A DNA stretch of 64,000 nt from JAVJRN01 sp047635055 (GCA_047635055.1 JBLIIJ010000006.1:10092-74091), one strand, 5' to 3'. Numbered from the stretch's first letter, positions 52,251 to 61,758 are shown. Notes: a model not told the origin generated them from the sequence alone. Numbers and translations are program-made.

Positions 52251-53237
52251 ATGAAAGCAGTAATTTTTACTAAAGACGATCCACCACTACAATTACACGA
52301 GGTTGATTTACCTAAAATTGGTAAAGGTGAATGTCTAGTTAAATTGAAAGCTGCCGCATTAAATCGACGAGATTACTGGATTACTGTAGGTAAATACCCG
52401 GGTATAAAAGAGAATGTTATTTTAGGCTCTGATGGATGTGGAGTTGTAGAAGAGGGAAGCGAGTTATGGCAGGGTAAAGAAGTCGTCATAAATCCCAATA
52501 TCAATTGGGGGGACAATCCAGAGTTTCAAGGAGAAAGTTATCAAATACTTGGAATGCCAGTAAACGGAACATTGGCAGAGTATATCGTAGTTAATGAAAA
52601 CCGATTAGCTCCAAAGCCAGTAAAGTTAAGTTTCGAAGAGGCCGCAGCATTACCATTGGCAGGTTTAACTGCTTATAGAGCAGTGTTTACGAAGGCAAAA
52701 GTGACCGCTGGTAAAAGCGTATTGATCACGGGTATTGGCGGTGGTGTATCCCAGTTTGCTTTAAGTTTTTGTGTAGCATTGGGAGCAAAAGTATACGTTA
52801 CGAGTAGCGACAAAAGGAAAATCTCTGCTGCGAAATCGTCAGGAGCTAAGGGTGGGTTCAACTATAAGGATGTTGATTGGTCAAAAACTGCGTTGAAAGA
52901 CACCAAAGGATTTGATGTAATTATAGATAGCGCTGGGGGAGCGTCGCTAAAAGATTATATGAAGCTTATCAAACCCGGTGGTAAATTGGTCTTTTACGGA
53001 AGTACGACAGGAAGACCTGAAGACTTTGATATTTTCAGGCTATTCTGGAACCAAATTTCGGTTTTAGGCAGTTCGATGGGTAATGATCGTGAGTTTACTG
53101 AAATGGTTAAATTCGTTGAGGGTAACCAAATAAAACCTGTTATTGACCAAGTGTTCGAATTAGATCAAGTCTATGAGGCATTCAGACGATTTATTTCTCC
53201 AGACCATAGAGGTAAAATTGTAGTCAAAATTGATTAG
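52251..53237 (+). CDS. Zinc-free MDR-type alcohol dehydrogenase/quinone oxidoreductase
   Basis: 328 aa from ATG 52251 (MKAVIFTKDDPPLQLHEVDL); a TTG 21 bp upstream is less likely. Medium-chain dehydrogenase/reductase: KAAALNRRDYWITVGKYPGI, GSDGCGVVEEG, FEEAAALPLAGLTAYRAVFT, nucleotide motif VLITGIGGGVSQFALSFCVA (GxGxxG), FDVIIDSAGGASLKDYMKLI and a closing DQVYEAFRRFISPDHRGKIV. The Cys/His ligands of the catalytic zinc are absent (NRRDYW instead of CHTD), placing it with quinone-oxidoreductase-like proteins. Follows dnaB after 29 bp; its stop overlaps the convergent TPR gene. Confidence 0.88.
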   Translation: MKAVIFTKDDPPLQLHEVDLPKIGKGECLVKLKAAALNRRDYWITVGKYPGIKENVILGSDGCGVVEEGSELWQGKEVVINPNINWGDNPEFQGESYQILGMPVNGTLAEYIVVNENRLAPKPVKLSFEEAAALPLAGLTAYRAVFTKAKVTAGKSVLITGIGGGVSQFALSFCVALGAKVYVTSSDKRKISAAKSSGAKGGFNYKDVDWSKTALKDTKGFDVIIDSAGGASLKDYMKLIKPGGKLVFYGSTTGRPEDFDIFRLFWNQISVLGSSMGNDREFTEMVKFVEGNQIKPVIDQVFELDQVYEAFRRFISPDHRGKIVVKID

Positions 53238-53560
53238 AAATATTCAATTTGAAAATTTAGGTAAGCTGCTTTTAGTTCTTTGAGCGCATGTGCCTCATTT
53301 AGCGCTTTTGCCTTTTCAATACCCGTTATATAGATCATTTCGGCTTTTTCGATATATCCAAAGCCTGCCTGCAAGCTTGCAGCATGAAAATATGTACCTA
53401 TATAATTTGGGTGATCATTTAACAAATACTCAAATAATGACATGGTTTTTTGAGGATCAGTTTCTAGGAATTCCATGGCCAATGCGTATTTTAAAAAGGG
53501 ATCATTTGGCTCTTCTAAAAGATATTTTTCTAACTGTTCGATACGTTGCTTATTGGTCAT
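53234..53560 (-). CDS. Small cytosolic TPR protein
   Basis: 108 aa, all helical, with about three TPR-like units (NDPFLKYALAMEFLETDPQK, SLFEYLLNDHPNYIGTYFHA, GYIEKAEMIYITGIEKAKAL). No signal or membrane segment. A probable protein-interaction scaffold; the partner is unknown. ATG 53560 lies 64 bp from the divergent etfB start. The last 4 bp overlap the oxidoreductase gene. Confidence 0.78.
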   Translation of the reverse strand: MTNKQRIEQLEKYLLEEPNDPFLKYALAMEFLETDPQKTMSLFEYLLNDHPNYIGTYFHAASLQAGFGYIEKAEMIYITGIEKAKALNEAHALKELKAAYLNFQIEYF

Positions 53561-53624
53561 AGTGTTTGCCTTTTATTTACTAAATTCGTGACCTATTTTA
53601 ATTAATCCAAATAAAAGAAATTTA

Positions 53625-54362
53625 ATGAAGATATTAGTTTGTATTACTCACGTACCGGATACAACTTCAAGGATTTCATTTACTGATGGAGATACTAAGT
53701 TCGACAAGACAGGTGTCTCATTTATCATCGGGCCTTATGATGATTATTCACTGGCTAGAGCCGTGGAGTTGAAGGGACAAACCGGAGGTTCGATCACCGT
53801 AATTAACGTTGGTGAAGCTGAAACGGAACCAACTATTAGGAAAGCATTGGCTATTGGAGCGGATGATGCTATACGGGTCAATGCATTTCCAATCGATGCT
53901 CTTTTTGTTGCAAAACAAATTGCAAAAGTAGCCAAAGAGGGAGCGTATGATTTGATCCTGATGGGAAGAGAATCCATAGATTTTAATGGAGGACAAGTAC
54001 ATGGAATGGTAGGAGAGCTTTTGGGTATTCCATCAGTTTCTCCAGTTATGAAATTAGATATTGATGGCACCACTGCTAAAATAGCAAGAGAAATTGAAGG
54101 CGGGAAAGAATATATGGAATTAGACCTTCCATTCGTAGCTGGTTGCCAAGAGCCCATAGCAGAATGGAAAATTCCAAATATGCGTGGTATCATGAGCGCA
54201 AGAACTAAGCCGCTCAATGTTGTTGATCCTACCAGTGATGAAGCGGCAACAGATGTGTCTAAGTTTGAGTTACCACCTGCAAAAAGTGGAGTTAAACTGA
54301 TTGATGCCGATAATCTTGGTGAGTTAGTAAATCTTTTAAAAAACGAAGCAAAAGTTATTTAA
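53625..54362 (+). CDS. etfB: Electron transfer flavoprotein beta subunit
   Basis: 245 aa. Opens MKILVCITHVPDTTSRISFT and has IGPYDDYSLARAVELK, followed by AIGADDAIRV, DLILMGRESIDFNGGQVHGM and VGELLGIPSVSPV, the AMP/FAD-binding domain of EtfB. PNMRGIMSARTKPLNVV is the C-terminal signature. Forms a heterodimer with EtfA to pass electrons from acyl-CoA dehydrogenases to ETF-quinone oxidoreductase. One base separates it from etfA. Confidence 0.96.
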   Translation: MKILVCITHVPDTTSRISFTDGDTKFDKTGVSFIIGPYDDYSLARAVELKGQTGGSITVINVGEAETEPTIRKALAIGADDAIRVNAFPIDALFVAKQIAKVAKEGAYDLILMGRESIDFNGGQVHGMVGELLGIPSVSPVMKLDIDGTTAKIAREIEGGKEYMELDLPFVAGCQEPIAEWKIPNMRGIMSARTKPLNVVDPTSDEAATDVSKFELPPAKSGVKLIDADNLGELVNLLKNEAKVI

Positions 54363-54363
54363 T

Positions 54364-55317
54364 ATGTCAGCATTAGCATTTATTGAATTAGACGAAGGAA
54401 CTATAAAGAAATCATCACTTGAGGCAATAAGTTATGCATCTGCAGTTGAAGCCGATGTTACCGCAATTGCTTTTGGATCGTTGAATGATGGGGAGGCCGA
54501 TAAGATTGGAGCGGCAGGCGCGAAGAAGCTTTTGCATGTTACAGATGAAAAGCTATCTACTGGAAATATTATGGCGTATTCTTCCGCTATAGCAGAGGCT
54601 ATGATAAGTGAAGGGGCAAGTTTACTTGTACTCGCTAAATCTTCGCTAGGAGATCCTGTTGCTGCTAGAGTTTCTATTAAAATTGGTGCCTCATTGTTGA
54701 CCAATATTGTAGAATTACCTGATACAGATGCAGGATTTAAAGTAAAAAACAGCATTTACACAGGAAAGGCTTTTGCAATTACTGAATCGAAGGAAGAAAA
54801 AAAGATTCTTGTAATAAAAAAGAATGCCATTGAAATTAAAGAGAATGGTGGATCAGCTACAGTTGATGTCTTTACGCCAACAATTGCTGATAATGATTTC
54901 AAAGTAAAAGTTACATCTCGAGATAAAACGGCAGGAGAAGTTTTGTTGCCGGAAGCTGATATTGTGGTTTCTGGTGGGAGAGGCTTAAAAGGTCCTGAAA
55001 ATTGGGCAATGATAGAGGAACTGGCCCGCACATTGGGTGCAGCCACGGGTTGCTCAAAACCAGTATCGGATATGGACTGGAGACCTCACCACGAACACGT
55101 AGGTCAGACAGGTGTAAAAGTTAGTCCTTCTTTGTATGTGGCCGTCGGAATTTCTGGCGCAATTCAGCATTTAGCAGGAGTAAACTCTTCGAAATATATT
55201 TTAGTTGTTAATAAAGATCCTGAAGCACCTTTTTTCAAAGCTGCGGATTATGGGGTAGTAGGTGATGCTTTTGATATCATACCTAAATTAACAGAGGCAA
55301 TTAAGGCACAACAGTAA
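54364..55317 (+). CDS. etfA: Electron transfer flavoprotein alpha subunit
   Basis: 317 aa. The C-terminal FAD domain is diagnostic: IVVSGGRGLKGPENWAMIEE, LARTLGAATGCSKPVSDMDW, HVGQTGVKVSPSLYVAVGIS with GAIQHLAGVNSSKYILVVNK, and DPEAPFFKAADYGVVGDAFD. The N-terminal domain carries LLVLAKSSLGDPVAARVSIK. Partner of EtfB in fatty-acid and amino-acid oxidation. Followed after 3 bp by the BFN-UVR gene. Confidence 0.96.
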   Translation: MSALAFIELDEGTIKKSSLEAISYASAVEADVTAIAFGSLNDGEADKIGAAGAKKLLHVTDEKLSTGNIMAYSSAIAEAMISEGASLLVLAKSSLGDPVAARVSIKIGASLLTNIVELPDTDAGFKVKNSIYTGKAFAITESKEEKKILVIKKNAIEIKENGGSATVDVFTPTIADNDFKVKVTSRDKTAGEVLLPEADIVVSGGRGLKGPENWAMIEELARTLGAATGCSKPVSDMDWRPHHEHVGQTGVKVSPSLYVAVGISGAIQHLAGVNSSKYILVVNKDPEAPFFKAADYGVVGDAFDIIPKLTEAIKAQQ

Positions 55318-55320
55318 TTA

Positions 55321-55917
55321 ATGGCGGATAAAATTAAGATGGAAATATTGGGATTGTCAAGTAGTCAATCCCAATCTGGTTCCTTTGCATTGGTACTAGG
55401 TGAAGTAGATGGTAATAGAAGACTACCGATCATTATCGGTATGTTTGAGGCTCAAGCAATAGCTATCGAGATTGAAAAAATAGAACCTAATCGCCCAATG
55501 ACGCATGATTTATTTAAATCCTTCGCTCATAATTTTGACTTTAAAGTCAATGAAATAATTATTTCTGATTTGAAGGAAGGCGTTTTTTTTGCAAGAATTA
55601 TTTGTGAAAAAGAAGGTAAACAGATTGAAATAGATGCTAGACCTTCCGATGCAATTGCCATTGGGTTACGGTTTAGTGTTGATATTTATTCAGTAGAAAG
55701 TATCATGACAGAAGCGGGTATTGTGCTAGCCGAAGATGATGATGAAGTGACTGATATAAAGACAAAGTTCACCTCTTCAGATAGTCCCGAGCCTAAGGCT
55801 AAAAAATTAGGCGACTTGCCTATGGATGAGTTAAATAAGTCACTGGATGATGCCCTAGCCGCAGAAGACTATGAAAAAGCTGCTAAAATTCGTGACGAAA
55901 TAAATAAGCGAAACTAA
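55321..55917 (+). CDS. Bifunctional nuclease (BFN/DUF151) domain protein with UVR motif
   Basis: 198 aa. Residues 1-135 form a BFN domain: LPIIIGMFEAQAIAIEIEKI, PMTHDLFKSF, and IDARPSDAIAIGLRFSVDIY. Residues about 168-197 (LNKSLDDALAAEDYEKAAKI, then RDEINKRN) are a UVR motif as in UvrB/UvrC. The BFN-UVR pairing is widespread in Bacteroidota; plant BFNs have RNase/DNase activity, the bacterial role being unsettled. Sits 3 bp after etfA and 4 bp before the nucleoside transporter, so transcribed with both. Confidence 0.9.
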   Translation: MADKIKMEILGLSSSQSQSGSFALVLGEVDGNRRLPIIIGMFEAQAIAIEIEKIEPNRPMTHDLFKSFAHNFDFKVNEIIISDLKEGVFFARIICEKEGKQIEIDARPSDAIAIGLRFSVDIYSVESIMTEAGIVLAEDDDEVTDIKTKFTSSDSPEPKAKKLGDLPMDELNKSLDDALAAEDYEKAAKIRDEINKRN

Positions 55918-55921
55918 TTTC

Positions 55922-57208
55922 ATGGATATTCTCAGAGCCTCCTTCGGACTAATTTTTTTAGTCGCCATTGCATTTGCCTTTTCATTAAATAGAAGTAAAG
56001 TAGACTGGAGGCTCGTAGGTACCGGACTTACACTACAAGTCGTTTTCGGCCTACTAATCACAAAAGTAGGCTTTGTTAAAACGGGTTTTAGCTGGGTAAG
56101 CAAACAGTTTGTTGTTCTCTTGGGCTTTTCTTCAGATGGCGCCACTTTCCTTTTTGGTGATTTAATGAATGCGGAAACTTTCGGATTCATTTTTGCTTTT
56201 CAGGTTCTTCCAACGGTTATATTCTTTTCAACATTAACGACTGGACTTTATTATTTGGGCGTTTTACAAATAATAGTGAAAGGAATAGCTTGGATAATGG
56301 CTAGGACGATGAGATTGTCAGGTGCCGAAGCATTATCAGCAGCTGGAAATATTTTTTTAGGACAAACGGAAGCACCATTATTGGTAAGACCATTCGTTCC
56401 TAAAATGACGCGATCGGAATTAATGTGCCTAATGACTGGCGGGATGGCAACAATTGCGGGAGGTGTACTTGCTGGTTACGTGGCTTTTTTAGGAGGGTCT
56501 GATCCTGTTGAGCAAGAAAAATATGCGAGCTATTTGCTAAGTGCCTCCATTATGAATGCGCCTGCGGCAATTGTGATGGCTAAGATTATGATTCCTGAAC
56601 TTTTCAAAGAAAAAATAAACAAGGACCTCACTGTGTCATCTGATTCTCTAGGAGTGAATTTGATTGATGCTTTAGCCCATGGAGCGACAGAAGGGTTGAA
56701 GTTAGCATTAAATATTGGTGCCATGCTGCTTGCCTTTATAGCTTTAATTGCCGCGATAAACTACATATTGTTTTCCATTGGCGCATTGGTTGGTCTTAAT
56801 GAGTTAGTAACTTCTTCTACAGATGGGAGCTTTCAAGGCTTGAGTCTAGAGTATTTGTTAGGACAAATCTTTCGAGTATTTGCCTTTTTTATTGGTGTTT
56901 CTTGGGATGAGTCTCTCAAGGTAGGGAGTCTTTTAGGACAAAAAATAGTCGTTAATGAGTTTGTTGCCTATTTAGGTCTCTCGGAATTTGTAGCCTCGGG
57001 TGCATTGAGTCAGAAGTCAATAATTATTGCGACCTATTCCTTATGTGGGTTTGCTAATTTTAGTTCGATAGCCATCCAAATAGGGGGAATAGGAGGAATG
57101 GCACCCTCACAACAAGGGAATATCTCAAAATTGGGTTTTCGAGCTTTATTAGCAGCTACGCTGGCAACTATGATGACAGCTGCCATAGCCGGAGCATTGA
57201 TGGTTTAA
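55922..57208 (+). CDS. nupC: Concentrative nucleoside transporter, NupC family
   Basis: 428 aa. Family features: an N-terminal pair of helices around LIFLVAIAFAFSLNRSKVDW, then FAFQVLPTVIFFSTLTTGLY, AAGNIFLGQTEAPLLVRPFV, MTGGMATIAGGVLAGYVAFL, and the C-terminal SLCGFANFSSIAIQIGGIGG. These are the substrate and Na+ contact segments of CNT proteins. Imports nucleosides with Na+ or H+. The GQTEAP and GGMATI motifs leave little doubt. Last gene of the etfBA-BFN-nupC operon; overlaps mgsA by 4 bp at the 3' end. Confidence 0.93.
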   Translation: MDILRASFGLIFLVAIAFAFSLNRSKVDWRLVGTGLTLQVVFGLLITKVGFVKTGFSWVSKQFVVLLGFSSDGATFLFGDLMNAETFGFIFAFQVLPTVIFFSTLTTGLYYLGVLQIIVKGIAWIMARTMRLSGAEALSAAGNIFLGQTEAPLLVRPFVPKMTRSELMCLMTGGMATIAGGVLAGYVAFLGGSDPVEQEKYASYLLSASIMNAPAAIVMAKIMIPELFKEKINKDLTVSSDSLGVNLIDALAHGATEGLKLALNIGAMLLAFIALIAAINYILFSIGALVGLNELVTSSTDGSFQGLSLEYLLGQIFRVFAFFIGVSWDESLKVGSLLGQKIVVNEFVAYLGLSEFVASGALSQKSIIIATYSLCGFANFSSIAIQIGGIGGMAPSQQGNISKLGFRALLAATLATMMTAAIAGALMV

Positions 57209-57588
57209 GTTTCCTGATTCTCTTCTATCCTTAAAAGTGCTTTCAACACTAGATCAGCTGTTGCTGGGTTGGTGGCAAGTGGAATATTATGAACATCACA
57301 CAATCTCATGAGCATTTGAACATCAGGTTCATGGGCGTGCTTACCCATTGGATCTCTAAAAAAGATAACGACATCCAATTTTTTTTCAGCAGCCAAAGCG
57401 GCAATTTGTGCATCTCCACCCATTGGCCCTGACAGAAAACGATGAACCTTTAACCCTGCTTTTTCTACATGGAAACCCGTGGTTCCAGTAGATACCAACT
57501 CTACACTGGAGAGATACTTTTTGAATTCGAGTAGGAAAGCGACCATATCTGCTTTTTTCCCATCATGGGCTATAATTGCAATTTTCAT
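57205..57588 (-). CDS. mgsA: Methylglyoxal synthase
   Basis: 127 aa (E. coli 152, mostly terminal differences). Contains IAIIAHDGKKADMVAFL, ELVSTGTTGFHVEK, FLSGPMGGDAQIAALAAEKK, and the catalytic VVIFFRDPMGKHAHEPDVQM followed by LMRLCDVHNIPLATNPATAD. Converts dihydroxyacetone phosphate to methylglyoxal and phosphate, a bypass when phosphate is scarce. Next to pckA on the same strand, with a terminator between, so probably a separate unit. Confidence 0.93.
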   Translation of the reverse strand: MKIAIIAHDGKKADMVAFLLEFKKYLSSVELVSTGTTGFHVEKAGLKVHRFLSGPMGGDAQIAALAAEKKLDVVIFFRDPMGKHAHEPDVQMLMRLCDVHNIPLATNPATADLVLKALLRIEENQET

Positions 57589-57633
57589 CGTGGAATAATT
57601 ATTAGTTTTAGTTTACCTTCAAAAGGACAAAAA

Positions 57634-57664
57634 AAAGCCCAAAACAACTAATGTTCTGGGCTTT
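57634..57664 (-). terminator. Intrinsic terminator of pckA
   Basis: On the minus strand a 13-bp stem (AAAGCCCAGAACA with TGTTTTGGGCTTT, one mismatch), loop TTAGT, followed by eight or more T. It lies 30 bp after the pckA stop and before mgsA. Confidence 0.85.
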
Positions 57665-57693
57665 ACATCTAGGGTAACATGTTGCTTAATGAA

Positions 57694-59313
57694 TTAAGCG
57701 TACTTGGGGTTAGGTTTTGGCCCACCGGCCATAATCTCTTCACTGGCATATGATTCAAATTTCTTGAAATTTTCATTAAATCGTCTAGCCAGATCATTGG
57801 CCTTTTGATAGAACGCTTCATCATTTCTCCAAGTTTCTCTAGGACTAAGTATCACACTTGGCACATCAGGGCAAGACAGGGGAATTTCTGCACCGAAAAT
57901 GCTATGTGTTCGGTACCCGACATTGTCTAAAACGCCTCTTAATGCTGCAGAAATCATAGCTCTAGTGTATTTGAGGCTGATTCTTTCTCCCACACCGTAT
58001 GGACCACCCGTCCAGCCAGTATTAATTAGCCAAACATTCGTCTCATGTTTTTCCATTTTTTCACCAAGGAGCTCCGCATATTTGGTGGGATGTAAGGGTA
58101 GAAATGGCGATCCGAAACAAGCTGAAAATACTGGTTCAGGCTCTGTAACACCAGCCTCAGTTCCTGCAACTTTAGAGGTATAACCAGATATGAAGTGATA
58201 CATCGCTTGATTTTTAGATAAGCGCTGAATAGGCGGGATCACACCAAAAGCATCACATGTTAGGAAGAAAATATTTTGTGGAATTCCTCCGATTGAAGGG
58301 TTAGCTGCGTTTCGAATATGCTCTATAGGATAGGATACTCTTGTATTTTCTGTTATCGAGCAATCTTCATAGTTTACCTTTCTGGTACCTTCGAAAAACT
58401 TTGTATTTTCTACAATAGCTCCATATTTGATAGCGTCCCAGATGTCTGGCTCTTTTTCTTGATTTAAATCTATTGTTTTAGCGTAACATCCACCTTCAAA
58501 ATTGAATACATTTTTCTCTGTCCATCCGTGCTCATCATCACCGATGAGTAGTCTGTCAGGATCTGCAGACAATGTTGTTTTACCCGTTCCAGATAAGCCA
58601 AAGAAAATGGCTGTGTCATGCTTATCCATGCCCATATTGGCAGAACAGTGCATAGAGAGTACTTTTTCATTATGCGGCAAAAGGAAATTCAATACAGAGA
58701 ATATTCCTTTTTTCATTTCGCCTGAATACTCCGTCCCACCAATGAGGATGATCCTTTTGCTAAAATTAATGATAGCGAAATTTTCCTGGTTTGTTCCATC
58801 AGTTTCTGGGTTTGACTTGAAATTCGGACAGCAGATTACCGTGAAATTCGGGATAAACTCCGCTAGTTTATAATCCTCGGGCTGAATGAACATGTTATAA
58901 GTAAACAAGTTATGCCAAGCGAATGTATTGATGAAACGAACCCTTAATCGGTGCGTTTTATCTGCCCCAGCATACATGTCTCGAACATAAACCTTTTTCT
59001 CTTCAAGATATCCAATCATTTTATTGTATATCTGGTCGAAATGTTCTGATGAAATTGGCTGATTTACTTTTCCCCACCAAACAGTGTCTTCCGTTATTTC
59101 ATCTTTAACTATGAACTTATCTTTAGGAGCTCTTCCTGTAAACTTTCCTGTCCCTACCGTCAAAGCTCCTGTGTCAGCTAGATTACCTTCACCATTACTG
59201 ATTGACTGTTCAATAAGTTCAGCTTGTGAGAGATTCCAGTGTGCTTCTTTAACATTGATGTTTAAAGCGTTGAGGCTGCTCTTTTGAGATTTTAATCCGA
59301 ATTCCTGCATCAT
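57694..59313 (-). CDS. pckA: Phosphoenolpyruvate carboxykinase (ATP)
   Basis: 539 aa, full length. GKFTGRAPKDKFIVKDE, HCSANMGMDKHDTAIFFGLS, P-loop GLSGTGKTTL (239-248), second kinase motif DDEHGW, and GGPYGVGERISLKYTRAMIS are all present. Decarboxylates oxaloacetate to PEP with ATP, the entry step of gluconeogenesis. With mgsA and an SSS symporter adjacent it fits growth on organic acids or peptides. MMQEFG start; either Met is possible. Confidence 0.97.
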   Translation of the reverse strand: MMQEFGLKSQKSSLNALNINVKEAHWNLSQAELIEQSISNGEGNLADTGALTVGTGKFTGRAPKDKFIVKDEITEDTVWWGKVNQPISSEHFDQIYNKMIGYLEEKKVYVRDMYAGADKTHRLRVRFINTFAWHNLFTYNMFIQPEDYKLAEFIPNFTVICCPNFKSNPETDGTNQENFAIINFSKRIILIGGTEYSGEMKKGIFSVLNFLLPHNEKVLSMHCSANMGMDKHDTAIFFGLSGTGKTTLSADPDRLLIGDDEHGWTEKNVFNFEGGCYAKTIDLNQEKEPDIWDAIKYGAIVENTKFFEGTRKVNYEDCSITENTRVSYPIEHIRNAANPSIGGIPQNIFFLTCDAFGVIPPIQRLSKNQAMYHFISGYTSKVAGTEAGVTEPEPVFSACFGSPFLPLHPTKYAELLGEKMEKHETNVWLINTGWTGGPYGVGERISLKYTRAMISAALRGVLDNVGYRTHSIFGAEIPLSCPDVPSVILSPRETWRNDEAFYQKANDLARRFNENFKKFESYASEEIMAGGPKPNPKYA

Positions 59314-59439
59314 TTTGTTGTTTATATCTCTTAATAACGTTTATAAAATAGGATCAATTCTGCTGATATACTATCAGTGGGGTATGTGAACTAGATTGCA
59401 ATCGTTTTCATAACAGCGAAATTACGCTAAATTGAATTA

Positions 59440-60939
59440 TTAATCAAGAGGTTCTTCAAAAAAGGGTGCGACTACATCTTTGTGGGTTGGCTTTGTAATT
59501 AAGCTCACAAATACTAGCGATAGGACCGAAGCAATTAAAGCAGGTATCGCAATCATTTGGGAGTCATAAGGGAACTTCAAAATCCACAAGTCCAAAGAAC
59601 TGCTTTCATAAACTCTATTAAGTACTTCGATAATAATCACGGTAGACATACCCGCAATAATAGAGGCTACTCCACCTTCCTTGGTTACTCTTTTCCAAAA
59701 GAATGTTGCTAACAATGCGGGAGCAAGTGAGGCACCAATCATGGTATAGGAAATAAATGCCATTGCTAAAATTTCTTCAAACTGCGTCATTATTAAGTAC
59801 GCGATAAATCCTAAAAAGACAATTGATATTCTCTGAATTAATAATTTAGTCTTATTAGACGCGTTTTTGATGAAATATTTTTCTATAATATCCCGGGATA
59901 CATTGGTTGATGTTACTATAAGAAAGGTATTCCCAGTAGAAAGAATGATTGCGGCACCACCAGCAAAAAGAAGAGAGCCGACGAAAACCGGGAGTTGTTC
60001 AAATCCTATCCTTAGAATTATTTCTTCAGACATTGCAGCATTGACACTTCCATCAGCCATAAAGAAACGTGGATCGTGTGCATAAATAGCAAACCCAACA
60101 ATGGCTAATAAACACATTAAGGATTCAATGACAACTACCCCAATAAACATCCCCATAACTGCTTGTTTAGCTGATTTCGAATCTTTTGCCGAAGAAAATT
60201 TTTGATAAATACTACTTTCACTTAATAATAGAATGAGTGTTGGTAGCATAATTCCTAAATACCACTGAGGTTCATGTCCTTCTAATATTGATAAGTGGTC
60301 AGGGCTAACTTCCTCAATGGTAGCAATAACATTTCCCCAGCCTCCAAAACCGGAAATAGCAAACGGTACCGCTAGCATGATGGCAAGAATCATAATAATA
60401 CCGTTAAAAATATCTATGGAAACGATGGAGACCATCCCAGCTAATGCTGTAAAGGCAATAATGACTAAAAATGTAATCAGCGTGCCTTGTTCTACACTTA
60501 TGCCTCCTTCAGTTAAAATGGCCAGAAATCTTCCACCACCCTTAAATTGATATCCAGCGATGATTAGATAGGCGATTATAATAGTGATAGTGCCTAATAG
60601 ACGCGCAAGAGGTGAATACCGTTTTTCTAATATATCAGTCAAGGTGAACTGAGAAATGCGTCTGACCTTTGCTGCAATAAAGTAAACAGCAAGTATACCA
60701 ATCCAAGCTCCAAGGGAGAACCATAGCTCAGAAAAACCAACTTGAAAAGTGAGACCGGCTGTTCCAAACAGGCTACCAGAACCAATCCAAGTTGTGACAA
60801 GTGTGCCAACTAAAAGGTAAACTGGTACATTTCTACCAGCGACGACAAAATCTTCTTCACTTTTTACCGAACGACTTTTATAAATAATTATACCGGCAAG
60901 AATAAGAATATAGGTAAGGGTGACTACTATATATGTCAT
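59440..60939 (-). CDS. Sodium:solute symporter (SSS family)
   Basis: 499 aa, about 13 helices. YILILAGIIIYKSRSVKSEE followed by DFVVAGRNVPVYLLVGTLVT and TWIGSGSLFGTAGLTFQVGF gives the family N-terminus; FTLTDILEKRYSPLARLLG, SIYQKFSSAKDSKSAKQAVM and a C-terminal SYTMIGASLAPALLATFFWK follow. The SIYQKFSSAKDSK signature is nearer the proline/solute branch (PutP-like) than the sugar branch. Substrate unknown. It has its own promoter in the 60959-61010 stretch and is upstream of pckA by 126 bp. Confidence 0.88.
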   Translation of the reverse strand: MTYIVVTLTYILILAGIIIYKSRSVKSEEDFVVAGRNVPVYLLVGTLVTTWIGSGSLFGTAGLTFQVGFSELWFSLGAWIGILAVYFIAAKVRRISQFTLTDILEKRYSPLARLLGTITIIIAYLIIAGYQFKGGGRFLAILTEGGISVEQGTLITFLVIIAFTALAGMVSIVSIDIFNGIIMILAIMLAVPFAISGFGGWGNVIATIEEVSPDHLSILEGHEPQWYLGIMLPTLILLLSESSIYQKFSSAKDSKSAKQAVMGMFIGVVVIESLMCLLAIVGFAIYAHDPRFFMADGSVNAAMSEEIILRIGFEQLPVFVGSLLFAGGAAIILSTGNTFLIVTSTNVSRDIIEKYFIKNASNKTKLLIQRISIVFLGFIAYLIMTQFEEILAMAFISYTMIGASLAPALLATFFWKRVTKEGGVASIIAGMSTVIIIEVLNRVYESSSLDLWILKFPYDSQMIAIPALIASVLSLVFVSLITKPTHKDVVAPFFEEPLD

Positions 60940-61010
60940 AGGTTAAGTTTTTTAGAGTGACAAGATATTTAAACTACTTAGGAATAAGAAGCCTAAAATG
61001 AGTAGTCCAT

Positions 61011-61679
61011 TTATTTAATTAGTGAAATACCGATGGAAATTTCCAAACCTTCAAGTGAGGCTTTTGCTTTAGTAAAGTCGAGTGTTGACGTGGTGATGTT
61101 TCCACCAAGGTCTCCACCTGAAAAGGAACCTTTCATAGGTGTTTTTGTACTGCCTTTTAGGTACTGAGTTTGAATGGAAAGTGCTGCAGACTTGGTTATT
61201 TGAAATTCAATTTCGAGACCACCAATAAGTCCCCATCCAATTTGATTTTTAAAATGATAGTCACTATTTACCACATCCCAATCTGTATGTTTTCTTAAAG
61301 CCTTATCTAGATTCCCGTTGTTAATCTTCGCTGCAAGATTATACCAGCTGAATCCACCACCTGTAAATTTAAGCCTAGCTGGCCCCATCGGAATATCTAG
61401 AAAAAGCTGAAGTGGTATCAAGAAAGTGTAAAGAGGTCCAAATATTGATTCTGTTGTTGAAAGGGGGAGGTCCTTAGCCGGTAAACCAGGGATAAAATAG
61501 AATGAAGCGCCCGTTTCGATTCCTATGGTTTTACCAATGCCGATACCTCGAATAGAAAATGGACTGATGGGCGCAGCGATTTCTCCATTTTTAGGAATAA
61601 AATAAGAGAATGCCACTCCTTGACTATAAGATTGATATGTTATTAGGAGTAAAAAAATCAGAAAAAATAATTTGTTCAT
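61011..61679 (-). CDS. Outer-membrane beta-barrel-like protein
   Basis: 222 aa. Signal peptide (LFFLIFLLLITYQSYSQ) and alternating beta strands (VAFSYFIPKNG; IGIGKTIGIETGASFYFIPG; RLKFTGGGFSWYNLAAKI; GWGLIGGLEIEFQITKSAAL with SIQTQYLKGS; LEGLEISIGISLIK) ending with hydrophobic residues. Fits a small 8-10-strand barrel of unknown function. It is the last gene before the terminator after groEL and lies on the same strand as groEL, transcribed separately. Confidence 0.72.
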   Translation of the reverse strand: MNKLFFLIFLLLITYQSYSQGVAFSYFIPKNGEIAAPISPFSIRGIGIGKTIGIETGASFYFIPGLPAKDLPLSTTESIFGPLYTFLIPLQLFLDIPMGPARLKFTGGGFSWYNLAAKINNGNLDKALRKHTDWDVVNSDYHFKNQIGWGLIGGLEIEFQITKSAALSIQTQYLKGSTKTPMKGSFSGGDLGGNITTSTLDFTKAKASLEGLEISIGISLIK

Positions 61680-61731
61680 CCTCCAAATATCATGGTTTAA
61701 TATTTCTTCACGATTCGAAAAGACATAAAAA

Positions 61732-61758
61732 AAGGGACGTCCAAAATGGACGTCCCTT
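61732..61758 (-). terminator. Intrinsic terminator of the groES-groEL operon
   Basis: An 11-bp perfect stem (AAGGGACGTCC / GGACGTCCCTT) with a 5-nt loop, followed on the minus strand by seven T, 28 bp after the groEL stop. Positioned to end groEL transcription before the outer-membrane protein gene. Confidence 0.88.
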
